From the NCBI GenBank assembly GCA_963836775.1, contig CAWIKR010000003.1, positions 1,612,001 through 1,676,000 of the forward strand: a DNA stretch of 64,000 nt, read 5' to 3'. Position numbers and translations under genes: made by a program. Positions 42,254-52,050 of this stretch are shown one piece after another (within the stretch, counting starts at the first letter, position 1; each line of letters opens with the position of its first letter). Source of the DNA: DASQPR01 sp963836775 (GTDB lineage: Bacteria; Actinomycetota; Actinomycetes; Mycobacteriales; Micromonosporaceae). The notes below the pieces were generated by a model. The model searched no databases and had not been told where the DNA came from. It worked only from the letters and a program-made list of their open reading frames with translations.

Positions 42254-42717
42254 TCACTCCCGGTGGCCGGGCCGCGTACGTGGTCGTGGTCGAGGCATTC
42301 CTGCACCGGGGCGAGAAGTGGTTGCTGATCCGGCGGTCGCTGACCGAGGCGCATGGGGCCGGAGCGCTCTCCGGCATCGGCGGCAAGGTGGAGTATGCCG
42401 GTGCCGACACGCCCGGGGTGCTCGAGGACGCGCTGCGGCGCGAGGTGCTCGAAGAGGTCGGCGTCGACCTGACTGGCGTGCGCTTCCACTATGTCGGCAG
42501 TTCGTTCTTCACCTCCGACGACGGCGACCCGATGATCAGCGCTGAGTTCACGGCGCCGCTGCCGGACGACGCCGAGCCCTATCCGGCGGCGCCGGACGAG
42601 GTGGACGCGGTCTTCTGGCTGACGCTCGACGAAGCGGTGGCCAACCCGGACTGCCCGCCGTGGATCCGGCGCAGCCTGCGGGCGTCGGCCGCGGTGGTCG
42701 CGGCCGCCGGCGCATAA
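42247..42717 (+). CDS. Nudix hydrolase
   Basis: A 156-residue Nudix protein: GIGGKVEYAGADTPGVLEDAL leads to RREVLEEVGVDL, the catalytic helix with REVxEExG. Between GGKVE and REV there are about four more residues than in the canonical box. Substrates are nucleoside diphosphate derivatives, unspecified. ATG 42247 overlaps the end of crcB2 and also has TAGCGT 7 bases upstream, so it may have its own leaderless transcript. Confidence 0.9.
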   Translation: MVITPGGRAAYVVVVEAFLHRGEKWLLIRRSLTEAHGAGALSGIGGKVEYAGADTPGVLEDALRREVLEEVGVDLTGVRFHYVGSSFFTSDDGDPMISAEFTAPLPDDAEPYPAAPDEVDAVFWLTLDEAVANPDCPPWIRRSLRASAAVVAAAGA

Positions 42718-42722
42718 CGCGC

Positions 42723-42744
42723 CACGCCGGGTGTTGCCGGCGTG
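42723..42744. terminator. Hairpin between Nudix and guanylate-kinase-like genes
   Basis: CACGCCGG-GTGTTG-CCGGCGTG, 8-bp perfect stem placed 6 bases after the Nudix stop and before the convergent gene. Confidence 0.6.
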
Positions 42745-42794
42745 CGATCGAGGCGCCGCCGGGACGTGACCGGTTCGCCAGGTCGCCTGCTTCG

Positions 42795-43424
42795 CTAGGT
42801 CGCCTGCAGCGTCGGGTCGAGTTCCTTGCGGAGGTCGAGCAGGCGCGCGGCGCCCGAAGTCCGCAGCAGCTCCGCCTGCACGACGGTGCCGAGGTGCCGG
42901 TAGAACACATCGATGTCGTCGTTGAGCAGCACGTAGTCATAGCTCCACGCCCAGGTCATCTGGTCGGTGCGGATCCGCAGCCGCTGTCCGATCTCGTTGC
43001 CCTGGCCGCGATCGTGGATGCGCCGCCGCAGCTCGTCCTCGGACAGCGTGGTGATGAACAGGCTGACGACGCGGCGGGTCGACGCGGCACGCGCACGCAC
43101 GAATCCGGCCGGGTCCAACTCCACCACCAGGGGACGGGGGTCGTCGGTGGTCAGCAGGACCGATGGTGAACCGTAAAGACTCTCGGAATAGGTGCGGGTG
43201 TATTCGAAGATGGTCCCGTCGTCGTGCAGGCTGTGGAAGTCGGCGTCGTCGACGAAGTGATAGTCACGCCCGTTCACCTCGGTCGGCCGCGGAGTCCTCG
43301 TCGTGTAGGTAGTGACCCGGGACAGCCCGCCGTGCTCGGTCAGCCACCGGACCGCGGTGCCCTTGCCGGAACCACTCGGTCCGGAGACGACGAACAACAG
43401 CGGGCGGGCATCCACGTGGGGCAT
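42795..43424 (-). CDS. Guanylate kinase-like P-loop protein
   Basis: A 209-residue protein. The P-loop is FVVSGPSGSGKGTAVRWL; GMP-site features follow as TYTTRTPRPTEVNGRDYHFV and IFEYTRTYSESLYGSP, and a lid/adenine region SEDELRRRIHDRG. The pattern is that of guanylate kinase, but GKGT replaces the usual GK(S/T)T and the tail is longer, so a housekeeping role cannot be assumed. ATG 43424 has TACGAT 8 bases upstream (leaderless). Confidence 0.8.
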   Translation of the reverse strand: MPHVDARPLLFVVSGPSGSGKGTAVRWLTEHGGLSRVTTYTTRTPRPTEVNGRDYHFVDDADFHSLHDDGTIFEYTRTYSESLYGSPSVLLTTDDPRPLVVELDPAGFVRARAASTRRVVSLFITTLSEDELRRRIHDRGQGNEIGQRLRIRTDQMTWAWSYDYVLLNDDIDVFYRHLGTVVQAELLRTSGAARLLDLRKELDPTLQAT

Positions 43425-43606
43425 GGCTTCAGATCGTAGATGCCGGCCGTCCGGTCGCTCGTCGCCGCCATCCAGATGCCCCAGATGTCGGAATCTGGTC
43501 GTCGACGCCAGCCCCCGCCGGACCCGGGCGGCGGGCTGCAGCAGCGCTTCCGACAAGAGTTAGTAAAAGAGTCGTAGAAAGTGTCCCACCTGCGGCGTTC
43601 TCCGTT

Positions 43607-43620
43607 GGAGAGCGCTCTAC
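43607..43620. promoter_or_regulatory. LacI/CebR-like operator candidate before GH30
   Basis: GGAGAGCGCTCTAC, centre AGCGCT, 160 bases upstream of the GH30 start. Related to the site at 18156 before the discoidin/beta-helix gene. Confidence 0.55.
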
Positions 43621-43625
43621 CTGCG

Positions 43626-43647
43626 AATACTGACGATCGTCAGTATT
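43626..43647. promoter_or_regulatory. 22-bp perfect palindrome (operator candidate)
   Basis: AATACTGACGA followed by its exact complement TCGTCAGTATT. TTGACA overlaps its right edge (43646-43651) and a second hairpin, ACACCTC/GAGGTGT, follows at once. It sits between the guanylate-kinase-like gene and GH30, six bases from the GAGCGCTC site. Confidence 0.65.
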
Positions 43648-43779
43648 GACACCTCTCGCTGCGAGGTGTTTCCTCCGTGGCAGTGAAGCCGCGGCGATCG
43701 CCGCGGAAGTCGACGCGATGATCTCCGGCCGGGATCACGGGTGTACCCCCACACACCACAGCAACGGGAGGAATCGCGC

Positions 43780-45635
43780 ATGTCCAGAGCACGCCCGCTG
43801 GCCCTGCTCGCGGTCGCCGCGGTCGTCACCGCGATCGGCCTGGTCGGCTCGGCCGCCCCGGCCGCCGCCGCCAACGAGCCGGTCAATATCTGGCTGACGA
43901 CCACCAACGACACGGCCGGCCGCAACGTCACCCGCGGCCTGCAGCAGCAGACGCCGATCAGCTTCGCCAGCACCAGCGGCGCGGCGTCGCAGACCATCAC
44001 GGTCAACGAGAACACCACCTACCAGCAGTTCATCGGCGCCGGTGCGACGTTTCACCGACACCGCGGCGTGGCTGATGAACTCGTCCGGCGCGCTGTCGGC
44101 GAGCACCCGCAACTCGGTCATGACGGCCCTGTTCAGCCCGACCAGCGGCATCGGCCTGTCGTTCCTGCGCAACCCGATGGGCGCCTCGGACCTGGCCAGG
44201 TCCAACTACACGTACGACGACGGAGCCGCCGACCCGAGCCTCAGCCGGTTCTCGATCAGCCATGACCTCGCCGACGTCGCTGCCGTTGACGAAGCAGGCG
44301 CAACAGCTCAACCCGAGCCTCAAGGTGATGGGCACGCCGTGGACCGCGCCGCCGTGGATGAAGGACAACAACTCCTACTCCCAGGGCTGGCTGCAGGCGC
44401 AGTACTACGCCGCCTACGCGCAGTACTTCGTCAAGTACATCCAGGCGTACCAGGCCCAGGGCGTGCACATCGACTACGTGTCGCCGCAGAACGAGCCGAC
44501 CTGCTGTGCCGGCTACCCGTCGGTGCAGTGGAACGCCAGTGGCCTGGACTACTTCACCGGCACCAACCTGCTGCCGGCGCTGCACGCCGCTGGGCTATCT
44601 ACCAAGGTCCTGATCCACGACTGGAACTGGGACGGCTACGACACCTGGGCCGCGCCGCTGATGAACGACACCGCGATCCGCAACGACTCACTGTTCGGCG
44701 GCATCGCGTGGCACGGCTACGGCGGCGACGTCTCGGAGCAGACGACAGTGCACAACCAGTTCCCGAGCGTCCCCGCCTTCGACACCGAGCACTCCGGCGG
44801 CACCTGGATCGCCAATCAGCAGAACGAGGACATGAACAACATCATCAGCTACACCCGGAACTGGGGTAACTCGGTGACGAAGTGGAGCCTCGCGGTGGAC
44901 CAGAACATGGGTCCGCACAACGGCGGCTGCGGGACCTGCACCGGGCTGATCACCGTCCACAACGGCGACAGCCGCAGCGGACAGGTCGACTACACCGTCG
45001 AGTACTACGACATGGGTCAGCTGACCAAGTTCGTGAAGCCGGGCGCGTTCCGGATCGACTCCACCAACACCGCCAACGTGCCGAACGTGGCGTGGAAGAA
45101 CCCGGACGGCTCCAAGGCGCTGGTCGCCTACAACGGCACCGGATCGGCGCAATCGGTCAAGGTGGTCTGGGGCAACGAGTCCTTCACCTACAGCATCCCG
45201 GCCGCGACCAGCGCGACCTTCACCTGGACCGGGACTCAGGGCAGCGGCGGCACCTCACACACCGGCGCCATCACCGGCTACGGCGGCAAGTGCGTCGACG
45301 TCGCCGCCGCGAACAGCGCAAACGGTACGCAGATCCAGCTCTACACCTGCAACGGCACCGGCGCGCAGACCTGGACCGTCGGCACCGACGGCACCATCCG
45401 GGCGCTCGGCAAGTGCATGGACGTGGCCGCGGCCGGCACCGCCAACGGCACCAAGGTGCAGCTCTACGACTGCAACGGCACCGCCGCCCAGGTCTGGCAA
45501 CCCAGCGGTACGCAGCTGATCAATCCGAGTTCCGGCAAGTGCCTGGATGCCACCGGTCCAAGCAGCGCTGACGGCACGCCACTGCAGATCTGGTCCTGCT
45601 CCGGCGGAGCCAACCAACAGTGGACACTTCCCTGA
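43780..45635 (+). pseudogene. Secreted GH30-family glycoside hydrolase with ricin-type lectin domain, two frameshifts
   Basis: Conceptual product about 617 residues. Signal peptide LALLAVAAVVTAIGLVGSAAPAAAA; GH30 catalytic domain with the acid/base in YVSPQNEPT and the nucleophile in VPAFDTEHSGG; a beta-sandwich; then a C-terminal ricin B/CBM13 trefoil with repeats ending QTWTV, QVWQP and QQWTL. It should cleave beta-1,6-glucan or related glycans. Single extra bases near 44050 (TTT run) and 44278 shift the frame; removing both restores it. GGGAGG precedes ATG 43780. Confidence 0.88.
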
Positions 45636-45656
45636 CAGCACCTCGACGACCGGGTA

Positions 45657-45685
45657 CGGAACGGCGGCGCGCAACCGCCGTTCCG
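45657..45685 (+). terminator. Hairpin terminator after GH30
   Basis: CGGAACGGCGG-CGCGCAA-CCGCCGTTCCG, perfect 11-bp stem 22 bases after the stop. Confidence 0.85.
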
Positions 45686-45800
45686 TTCTCTGGCCTGAGT
45701 TTGCCACGCCGGACGTAGTTGGGGACCGGATCCGTCGTTCCTGAGATCGGCGCCCGGAAGTCGCCGTGTGCGAATGCACTCAAGACTTTCGGCAACGCTC

Positions 45801-46271
45801 TCAGGGGCGGCGGAGACGATTCCCAACGCCCTCAAGTGGAGTGCCCTGGCGGATAGCCGGGCCGACGTTGTTCGTCGCCACCGGAATCTGCTTGCCGGGA
45901 CCGACATTCGCCCGCTCGATGTCGTCGACGAACCGGGCCAGGCTGTCCCGGCTCTCCTGCAGGATGGCGATGCGCTCCTCCAGATCGGACAGCTCCGACG
46001 AGAGGGTCGCGGCGAGTTCGGTGCGCTCCTCGATCGAGCCCGGCATCGCTGGCCGGCCGTCGAGCAGATATTGCAGTGCCTGCTTGATCACATGAGTCGG
46101 CAGCGCCGAGGCGAGCATGCAGCGAATATGCCGCACGCGCTGGATGTCCGACTCGGCGAAGGCCCGGTAGCCGGTGCCGGTTCGGGTCGGCGTCAGCAGG
46201 CCCTGCTCTTCGTAGTAGCGCAGCATCCGGACTGACGCTCCGGTGCGCAGGCTCAGGTCTCCGATCTGCAT
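45801..46271 (-). CDS. MerR-family regulator
   Basis: A 156-residue MerR protein. The winged helix is at the N-terminus (QIGDLSLRTGASVRMLRYYEEQGLLTPTRTGTGYRAF), then a dimerisation helix (ERIAILQESRDSLARFVDDIE). No cysteine cluster of metal sensors is present, so a small-molecule ligand is likely. It diverges from an MFS transporter with 41 bases between starts. Confidence 0.92.
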   Translation of the reverse strand: MQIGDLSLRTGASVRMLRYYEEQGLLTPTRTGTGYRAFAESDIQRVRHIRCMLASALPTHVIKQALQYLLDGRPAMPGSIEERTELAATLSSELSDLEERIAILQESRDSLARFVDDIERANVGPGKQIPVATNNVGPAIRQGTPLEGVGNRLRRP

Positions 46272-46274
46272 AGA

Positions 46275-46312
46275 TTGACTCTAACGTCAATGTCAGGGTT
46301 TAGCTTCGGTTC
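46275..46312 (+). promoter_or_regulatory. MerR-type promoter of the MFS gene
   Basis: TTGACT (46275-46280) and a -10 around TAGCTT (46301-46306) have the over-long spacing of MerR-activated promoters, with CTAACGTCAATGTCAG between them as the half-symmetric operator. The -10 is 6 bases from the ATG, so the transcript is leaderless. Confidence 0.7.
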
Positions 46313-47506
46313 ATGATCCTGATAGTTCTGATGATCTGCTCGTTCGCCGTCGCAACCACCGAGTTCGTGCTGGTCGGCATGCTTCCGGAGATCTCCGGCT
46401 CACTGGGTGTGTCGGTCGCCACGGCCGGCCTCCTCGTGACGATCTACATGGGCGTCGTCACCGTCGGCGGTCCGGCCGCGGCAGTGCTGACCCGCCGGGT
46501 GCCGCGCCGGCCGCTGCTGATCGCGACGATGGCGGTGGCGGTCGGGGCCGCGAGCGTTTCGGCGCTGGCCGGCTCGTACGCCGTCCTGATGGCCGGCCGA
46601 ATGGGCTCGGCGCTGGCGCAGGCGCTCTTCATGGCGGTCGCTTCGCAGATCGCGATGGCCGCGGCACCCCCGGAGAAGCAGACTGCGGCGGTGGCACGAG
46701 TGTTCAATGGCTTCGCTCTCGCGACGGTGATCGGACTCCCGGTCGGCACGCTGGTCGGCAACGCCTACGGTTGGCGCGCGACGTTCGTGCTGGTGGGCGT
46801 GTTGTCCGCGATCGGTCTTGCGGGCGTGCTGGCGTTCTGCCCGCCGATCCCGGCCGCGCCGGCCGCCGGCAGCGCGCTCGGTGCGGTGCGAGATCGGCGC
46901 GTCATCGGCGGCTTGTCCATCACGTTGTTCGCCTTCACCGGTTTCGTCGCCGCGTTCACCTTCATCGCGCCGGCCCTGCGCGAGGTGACCGGCGCGACCG
47001 GCCTGACCACCGGCATCGCACTCGTGGTCTACGGCGCCGGGACGGTCGCCGGCAATGTCGTGGCCGGCCGGATCAAGCCGGAGCGAATCGCGGCCTTGCT
47101 GCCGATTCCACTGGTCGTGCTGGCCGCGGTCCTGCTCACTTCCGGCCTGGCGCTGCAATCATTCCCAACCGCGCTGGTCAGCGTGTTCGCGCTCGGTGCG
47201 AGTGCGTTCGTGGTAGCGCCGGTGGTGCAGACCGCACTGATGGGCCGGGTCGGTGCCGCCGGTGCCGGGTTCATCGCCGCGGTCAACATCTCGGTCGCCG
47301 GGCTGGCCGGTGCGCTGGGAGCGGCGTTCGGATCCGGCGTGCTCTCCGCGGGCCTGGGTCTGGCCGCGATCGGGCCGCTGGCGGCGCCGATCGTGACCGC
47401 CGGCGTGGTGGTCGCGCTGGTCATGGCGCGCTCCGATCGCCGCCGGGCGCCGGCTCGGACCACTCCGGCGGTACGCCCGGAGCTGAGTGATGTCGGTGCC
47501 GCCTAA
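46313..47506 (+). CDS. MFS transporter, DHA1 family (arabinose-efflux/AraJ-like)
   Basis: A 397-residue, 12-helix transporter. TTEFVLVGMLPEISGSLGVS in helix 1 is characteristic of AraJ/YdhP-type exporters; TRRVPRRPLLIATM is the motif-A loop. Probably exports a drug or sugar derivative in response to the MerR regulator. The last base of its stop region overlaps the stop of the convergent thioesterase (CTAA). Confidence 0.92.
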   Translation: MILIVLMICSFAVATTEFVLVGMLPEISGSLGVSVATAGLLVTIYMGVVTVGGPAAAVLTRRVPRRPLLIATMAVAVGAASVSALAGSYAVLMAGRMGSALAQALFMAVASQIAMAAAPPEKQTAAVARVFNGFALATVIGLPVGTLVGNAYGWRATFVLVGVLSAIGLAGVLAFCPPIPAAPAAGSALGAVRDRRVIGGLSITLFAFTGFVAAFTFIAPALREVTGATGLTTGIALVVYGAGTVAGNVVAGRIKPERIAALLPIPLVVLAAVLLTSGLALQSFPTALVSVFALGASAFVVAPVVQTALMGRVGAAGAGFIAAVNISVAGLAGALGAAFGSGVLSAGLGLAAIGPLAAPIVTAGVVVALVMARSDRRRAPARTTPAVRPELSDVGAA

Positions 47507-47952
47507 GCGGGCAGCACGACCTGCGTGCACCGGCTGGCGGCGGTCACCACACCGTCGACGTTATAGACCGACGCCGCACAGAACACCACCCGGGACGTGC
47601 GCCGTTCCACCGTGCCGACAGCACGCAGCAAACCGGGCCGGGTCGGCCGGAAGAACTCGACCCGCAGATCGGCGGTCAGAAAGGTCTCGTCGTTGTTGAG
47701 CGTCGTCCATGCCGCCCCGGCCATCGCCGAATCCAGCACCGCGGTGACCAGCCCACCCTGAATCACCGCCCCGCCCGGCGTGTGAAAGCCGTACGCCGTC
47801 GTTGCCTCCCACTCCAGCGTGGACGTGCCCGGACCCCAGTCGGTGCGGCGAAAGCCGAGCGTGGCCCACAGGTTCTCGCCATCGCCGGCTCGGTTCGCGA
47901 ACGACGTGACATCGGCGAAGCGCTCGCCGGCGCGGACAGAGTGGTCTGGCAT
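47503..47952 (-). CDS. PaaI-family (hotdog-fold) thioesterase
   Basis: A 149-residue hotdog protein: FHTPGGAVIQGGLVTAVLDSAM is the active-site loop and helix; LRVEFFRPTRPGLLRAVGTVERR the following strands. It hydrolyses acyl-CoA thioesters. ATG 47952 with GGGAGC upstream. It lies 105 bases from, and divergent to, the CoA-ligase gene, suggesting shared acyl-CoA metabolism. Confidence 0.88.
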   Translation of the reverse strand: MPDHSVRAGERFADVTSFANRAGDGENLWATLGFRRTDWGPGTSTLEWEATTAYGFHTPGGAVIQGGLVTAVLDSAMAGAAWTTLNNDETFLTADLRVEFFRPTRPGLLRAVGTVERRTSRVVFCAASVYNVDGVVTAASRCTQVVLPA

Positions 47953-48056
47953 GCGTGCTCCCGGTGACGAGGGTTGACGGCGCGGCGCCCGAGGCAAAGT
48001 ATCAGCATCACGAGTGTAGAAACATGGATGCGGTCTCGAGGTAGGGGAGCAACGCT

Positions 48057-49525
48057 GTGGAACGCAATCTCGCGCAGCTCGCCGAGTCGGCCGTGGAGCG
48101 TTTCGGCGACTATCCGAGCCTGCTGTTCGAGGGCACGTGGTTCACGTCCGGCTCGATCAGCCAGCGAGCCGCCCGGGTCGGGACCGGCCTTCGACGGGCC
48201 GGCGTACGCGCCGGGGACCGGGTTGTCGTCATCATGGCCAACTGCCCCGAGGTTCTGGTCACCTACCAGGCGATCTGGCGCGCCGGAGCGGTGGTGACCC
48301 CGGTCGTCTTCCTGGTCACGGCACCCGAGCTCGCGCACATCGTGGCCGAATCCGGAGCGGTCGCCGTCGTCACCACGCCGGAACTGATGCCCAAGGTGGC
48401 CGCTGCCGGCGTGACCCTTCCGGTGTTCGTGGTCGGCGAGTCGTTCGCACGAGCTGGAGGCCGCGAACCCGAGTGGCATCACCCATCGTTCCGGCGATGA
48501 CCTGGCGGCGTTGCTGTTCACCGGCGGCACCACCGGCCGCAGCAAGGGCGTCGCGCTGAGCCACGCCAACCTCGCTCATGCCGGCGCCTCATCGCGTGCG
48601 ATCAGTCACGTCGCCGGACTCAATGTCGGGATCTCCGCGCTGCCGCTGTCGCACTCGTTCGGGCTGCTCGTCACGGTCGGCAACATGCAGACGCCGGAGC
48701 CGCCGGTCTCGCTCGTGCAGCGCTGGTTCGAACCGGCCGGGTTCCTGCGGATGGCCGCCGAGCACCGCGCACAGACCACTCCGGTCGTGCCTTCGATGCT
48801 CGCGATCCTGCTGGGCCAGCCGCTGGAGGACTACGACCTGAGTGCGCTGCGGTTCGTCTACTCCGGCGCGGCGCCGCTGTCCGCGGCGGTCGCCGAGGAG
48901 TTCCAGCGCCGGGTTCCGACGGCCACGGTCTTGGAAGGCTATGGGTGTACGGAGACCGGAGGCATCATCTCCGGCATGCCGCCGCTGGCACCGCGTCCCG
49001 GGACGGTCGGCCAGCCGGTGCCGGGCGTCGAGGTCCGGATCGTCGACCCGGACGGGGCGTGACCTGCCGCCCGGCGTGGACGGCGAGATCGTCGTGTCGG
49101 GTGCGAACGTGATGAAGGGCTACTGGGGTGCGCTGCCGCTGCCGGACGGCTGGTTCGCCACCGGCGACGTCGGCCGCGTGGACGCCGACGGTTACCTGAC
49201 CATCGTCGACCGGATCAAGGACCTGATCCTGCGGGGCGGCTTCAACGTCTATCCGCGCGACGTCGAGGACGCCCTGATGACACATCCCGCGGTGACGATG
49301 GCGGCAGTGGTCGGCCGGCCTGACGACCGCCTCGGCGAGGAAGTGGTGGCCTACGTGTCGGTCGCCGCCGATGCCATCGTCACGCCCGACGACCTGATCG
49401 CCTACGCTCGCGCCCGCCTCGGTGCCCACAAGTATCCGCGGGAGGTTCACTTCATCGATGCCGTCCCGCTGACCTCGGTCGGCAAGCTGGACCGGAAGAA
49501 GCTGCGCGCGCTGCATCGCACCTGA
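48057..49525 (+). pseudogene. AMP-dependent acyl-CoA synthetase, two frameshifts
   Basis: Conceptual product about 488 residues of the ANL family. The AMP-binding P-loop FTGGTTGRSKGVALSH, the VLEGYGCTETGG motif A5, TGDVGRVDADGYLTIVDRIKD (A7-A8) and the C-terminal lysine in TSVGKLDRKKL are all present. One extra base near 48453 and one near 49058 break the frame; removing both gives an uninterrupted enzyme that would activate a carboxylic acid to its CoA ester. GTG 48057 follows GGGGAG. Confidence 0.88.
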
Positions 49526-49618
49526 CCAGGCCCGTGTCCGGTTTAGCCGACTCGTTCCGATGGGTAACGCCGTAGGATCTTGGAGTCGACGCTGCTACGC
49601 GGCGGGAAGGCGGGCGTT

Positions 49619-50560
49619 ATGAACGAGGTTTCGACCCGGTCCCTGCCACACCAGTCCTGGCGGACGGCGGTCACGCGTACCGCCCAGAAGTTTGCCGCCG
49701 ACAACCTGTCCGATCGCGCGGCGGCCCTCACCTATTACGGGGTTTTGTCGATCTTCCCCGGTCTCTTGGTTCTGGTCGCGACGCTGCGCGTCTTCGGACC
49801 GGACACCGCGCAGACAGTGGTCAACAACGTCTCCGGCCTGGCGCCTGGGCACGCCGGAGACACCATCAACAACGCGGTGACGGCGCTGTCCAGCTCGAGC
49901 CAAGGAGGCGCGATCGCGCTCGTGGTGGTCAGCGTGCTGGGCAGTCTGTGGTCGGCGTCCGGCTACGTCGGCGCGTTCATGCGCGCTGCCAACGACATCT
50001 ATAACGTGCCGGAAGGCCGGCCGTTCCTGACCAAGCTGCCGGTCCGGGTCGGCCTGACGGTCTTCTCCGGGGTGGTGCTGGTGGCCTCGTCGTTCATGGT
50101 GATCTTCACTGGCGAAGCGGCCAAGAATGTCGGCGCGGCGCTCGGCCTCGGTTCCAGCGTCGCCAAAGTCTGGGACATCGCGAAATGGCCGGTGCTGCTG
50201 GTCATCGTGAGCCTGCTGTTCGCGGTGCTCTACTGGGCGGCGCCGAATGCGAAGGTCGGCAAGTTCCGGTGGATCACTCCGGGAGGCCTGATCGCGGTGC
50301 TGATCTGGCTGATCGCCTCGGCCGGCTTCGCGCTCTACGTCGCCAATTTCGGGTCCTACAACCGGGTCTACGGCACACTGGCGTCGGTCATCGTGTTCCT
50401 GATCTGGCTCTGGATCTCCAACCTGGCGATTCTGTTCGGTGCCGTGTTCGACGCTCAGCTGGCGCGAGAACGCGCCGTGGCGGCCGGCACGGCCGGGTCC
50501 GGTGACCGCTTCGTCGAGCTGCGCGACTCACGCAAGCTGCCCAAACCTGTTCAGCAATAG
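49619..50560 (+). CDS. YihY/BrkB-family inner-membrane protein
   Basis: A 313-residue protein with six membrane helices. Typical YihY signs are the N-terminal NLSDRAAALTYYGVLSIFPGLLVL, the loop YNVPEGRPFLTKLPVRVGLT and the C-terminal FGSYNRVYGTLASVIVFLIWLWISNLAILFGA segments. Function unsettled (formerly called RNase BN in error). ATG 49619 is used. The aldo/keto reductase follows 21 bases later and probably shares the transcript. Confidence 0.92.
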   Translation: MNEVSTRSLPHQSWRTAVTRTAQKFAADNLSDRAAALTYYGVLSIFPGLLVLVATLRVFGPDTAQTVVNNVSGLAPGHAGDTINNAVTALSSSSQGGAIALVVVSVLGSLWSASGYVGAFMRAANDIYNVPEGRPFLTKLPVRVGLTVFSGVVLVASSFMVIFTGEAAKNVGAALGLGSSVAKVWDIAKWPVLLVIVSLLFAVLYWAAPNAKVGKFRWITPGGLIAVLIWLIASAGFALYVANFGSYNRVYGTLASVIVFLIWLWISNLAILFGAVFDAQLARERAVAAGTAGSGDRFVELRDSRKLPKPVQQ

Positions 50561-50581
50561 GACCTCCGGAGGAGTTGTTCG

Positions 50582-51559
50582 GTGAAATACCAACGTCTTG
50601 GTTCTTCTGGCCTGTCCATTTCCCGCATCGTGCTGGGCTGCATGAGCTACGGCGCGCCGGATCGTGGCAACCATCCGTGGAGCCTCGACCTCGACGGCTC
50701 GCGGCCGTTCTTCCGGCGCGCGGTCGAAGCCGGCATCACCACGTTCGACACGGCGAACGCCTACTCGGACGGCAGCAGTGAGGAGATCACCGGTGCCCTG
50801 CTCCGGGAATTCGCGCAGCGTGACGAGGTGGTCATCGCCACCAAGGTGTATATGCGGATGCACAGCGGGCCGAAGGGCGGCGGCCTGTCCCGCGGCGCCA
50901 TCCTCGCGCAGTGCGACGCCAGCCTGCGCCGGCTGAACACCGACTACATCGACCTTTACCAGATCCACCGCTACGACTCCGAGACTCCGATCGACGAGAC
51001 CATGGAGGCGCTGAATGACCTGGTACGCGCCGGCAAGGTTCGGTATATCGGCGCCTCGTCGATGTGGACCTGGCAGTTCGTGCAGGCGCAGCACACCGCC
51101 GATGCCAACGGATGGACGCGGTTCGTCTCCATGCAGGACCAGTACAACCTGCTGATGCGCGAGGAGGAGCGGGAGATGCATCCGTACTGCCTGGACGAGG
51201 GCATCGGAGTGATCCCGTGGAGCCCGCTCGCCCGTGGCCGGCTGACCCGGGACTGGGATGCCGTCACCGACCGCAGCGAGACCGATGCGTTCGCGAAGAC
51301 GCTCTACCGACAGACCGAAGACTCGGACCGGAAGATCGCCGAGTCAGTCGCCGATGTGGCCGGTCAGCGCGGCGTGCCCCGGGCGCAGGTGGCGCTCGCC
51401 TGGATGCTTGCCAAACCGGCGGTCACCGCGCCGATCGTCGGCGCCACCAGACCGGATCACCTCGAGGACGCGATCGCGGCGGTGGACCTGGAGTTGTCCG
51501 ACGCTGAGATGGCACGGCTGGAAGAGCACTACGTGCCGCACGCGAATGAGGGTTTCTGA
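50582..51559 (+). CDS. Aldo/keto reductase
   Basis: A 325-residue AKR with the full (beta/alpha)8 set: FDTANAYSDGSSEE with catalytic Asp and Tyr, VIATKVYM with the lysine, YQIHRYD with the histidine, and PIVGATRPDHLEDA for NADPH binding near the C-terminus. Similar to the YajO/YghZ-type reductases. GTG 50582 with GGAGGAG upstream. Follows the YihY gene. Confidence 0.93.
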   Translation: MKYQRLGSSGLSISRIVLGCMSYGAPDRGNHPWSLDLDGSRPFFRRAVEAGITTFDTANAYSDGSSEEITGALLREFAQRDEVVIATKVYMRMHSGPKGGGLSRGAILAQCDASLRRLNTDYIDLYQIHRYDSETPIDETMEALNDLVRAGKVRYIGASSMWTWQFVQAQHTADANGWTRFVSMQDQYNLLMREEEREMHPYCLDEGIGVIPWSPLARGRLTRDWDAVTDRSETDAFAKTLYRQTEDSDRKIAESVADVAGQRGVPRAQVALAWMLAKPAVTAPIVGATRPDHLEDAIAAVDLELSDAEMARLEEHYVPHANEGF

Positions 51560-51560
51560 G

Positions 51561-51974
51561 TCAGCCGGCCAGGAATGAGAACCGCACCTGGCGCACGGCG
51601 TTGTCGACGTTCGGGTCCACCAGGCAGATGGATTGCCAGGTGCCGAGCGCGATCCGGCCGCTGATCACCGGAAAGGTCGCCGACGGCGAGATGTAGGCCG
51701 GGAGCACGTGGTCGCGGCCGTGGCCGGGGGAGCCGTGCCGGTGCCGCCACCGGCCGTCCAGCGGCAGCACCTCGTCGATTGAGGTGAGCAGGTCGTCGTC
51801 GGATCCGGCTCCGGTTTCGATGATGGCGATGCCCGCGGTCGCGTGCGGCACGAAGACGTGCAGCAAACCGCCACCGCCGTGCGCGTACGCGTCGACGAAC
51901 GCTTGCGCCTCGGCCGTCACGTCATTGACCGCCGGACGGTCTCCGGTGCGTACCGTGATCACGTGGCTGTCCAT
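51561..51974 (-). CDS. YjbQ-family (UPF0047) protein
   Basis: A 137-residue protein of the YjbQ/UPF0047 family: LHVFVPHATAGIAIIETG with the conserved histidine and acidic residues, HVLPAYISPSATFPVISGRIALGTWQSICLVD in segments. E. coli YjbQ has weak thiamine-phosphate synthase activity; a metal-binding phosphatase-like role is also proposed. Its stop lies two bases from the end of the aldo/keto reductase. Confidence 0.88.
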   Translation of the reverse strand: MDSHVITVRTGDRPAVNDVTAEAQAFVDAYAHGGGGLLHVFVPHATAGIAIIETGAGSDDDLLTSIDEVLPLDGRWRHRHGSPGHGRDHVLPAYISPSATFPVISGRIALGTWQSICLVDPNVDNAVRQVRFSFLAG

Positions 51975-52050
51975 GGTCAGATTCTCTCGGAGAATGCGAA
52001 GCGGCGGTGCAGTAAACACTGCACCGCCGCGCCAAATCTGGCCGGTCGGC

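Noticed and set aside
42795..43424. Housekeeping gmk assignment
   Set aside because: P-loop and length deviate and the usual mihF/rpoZ/coaBC neighbours are absent; kept as guanylate-kinase-like.
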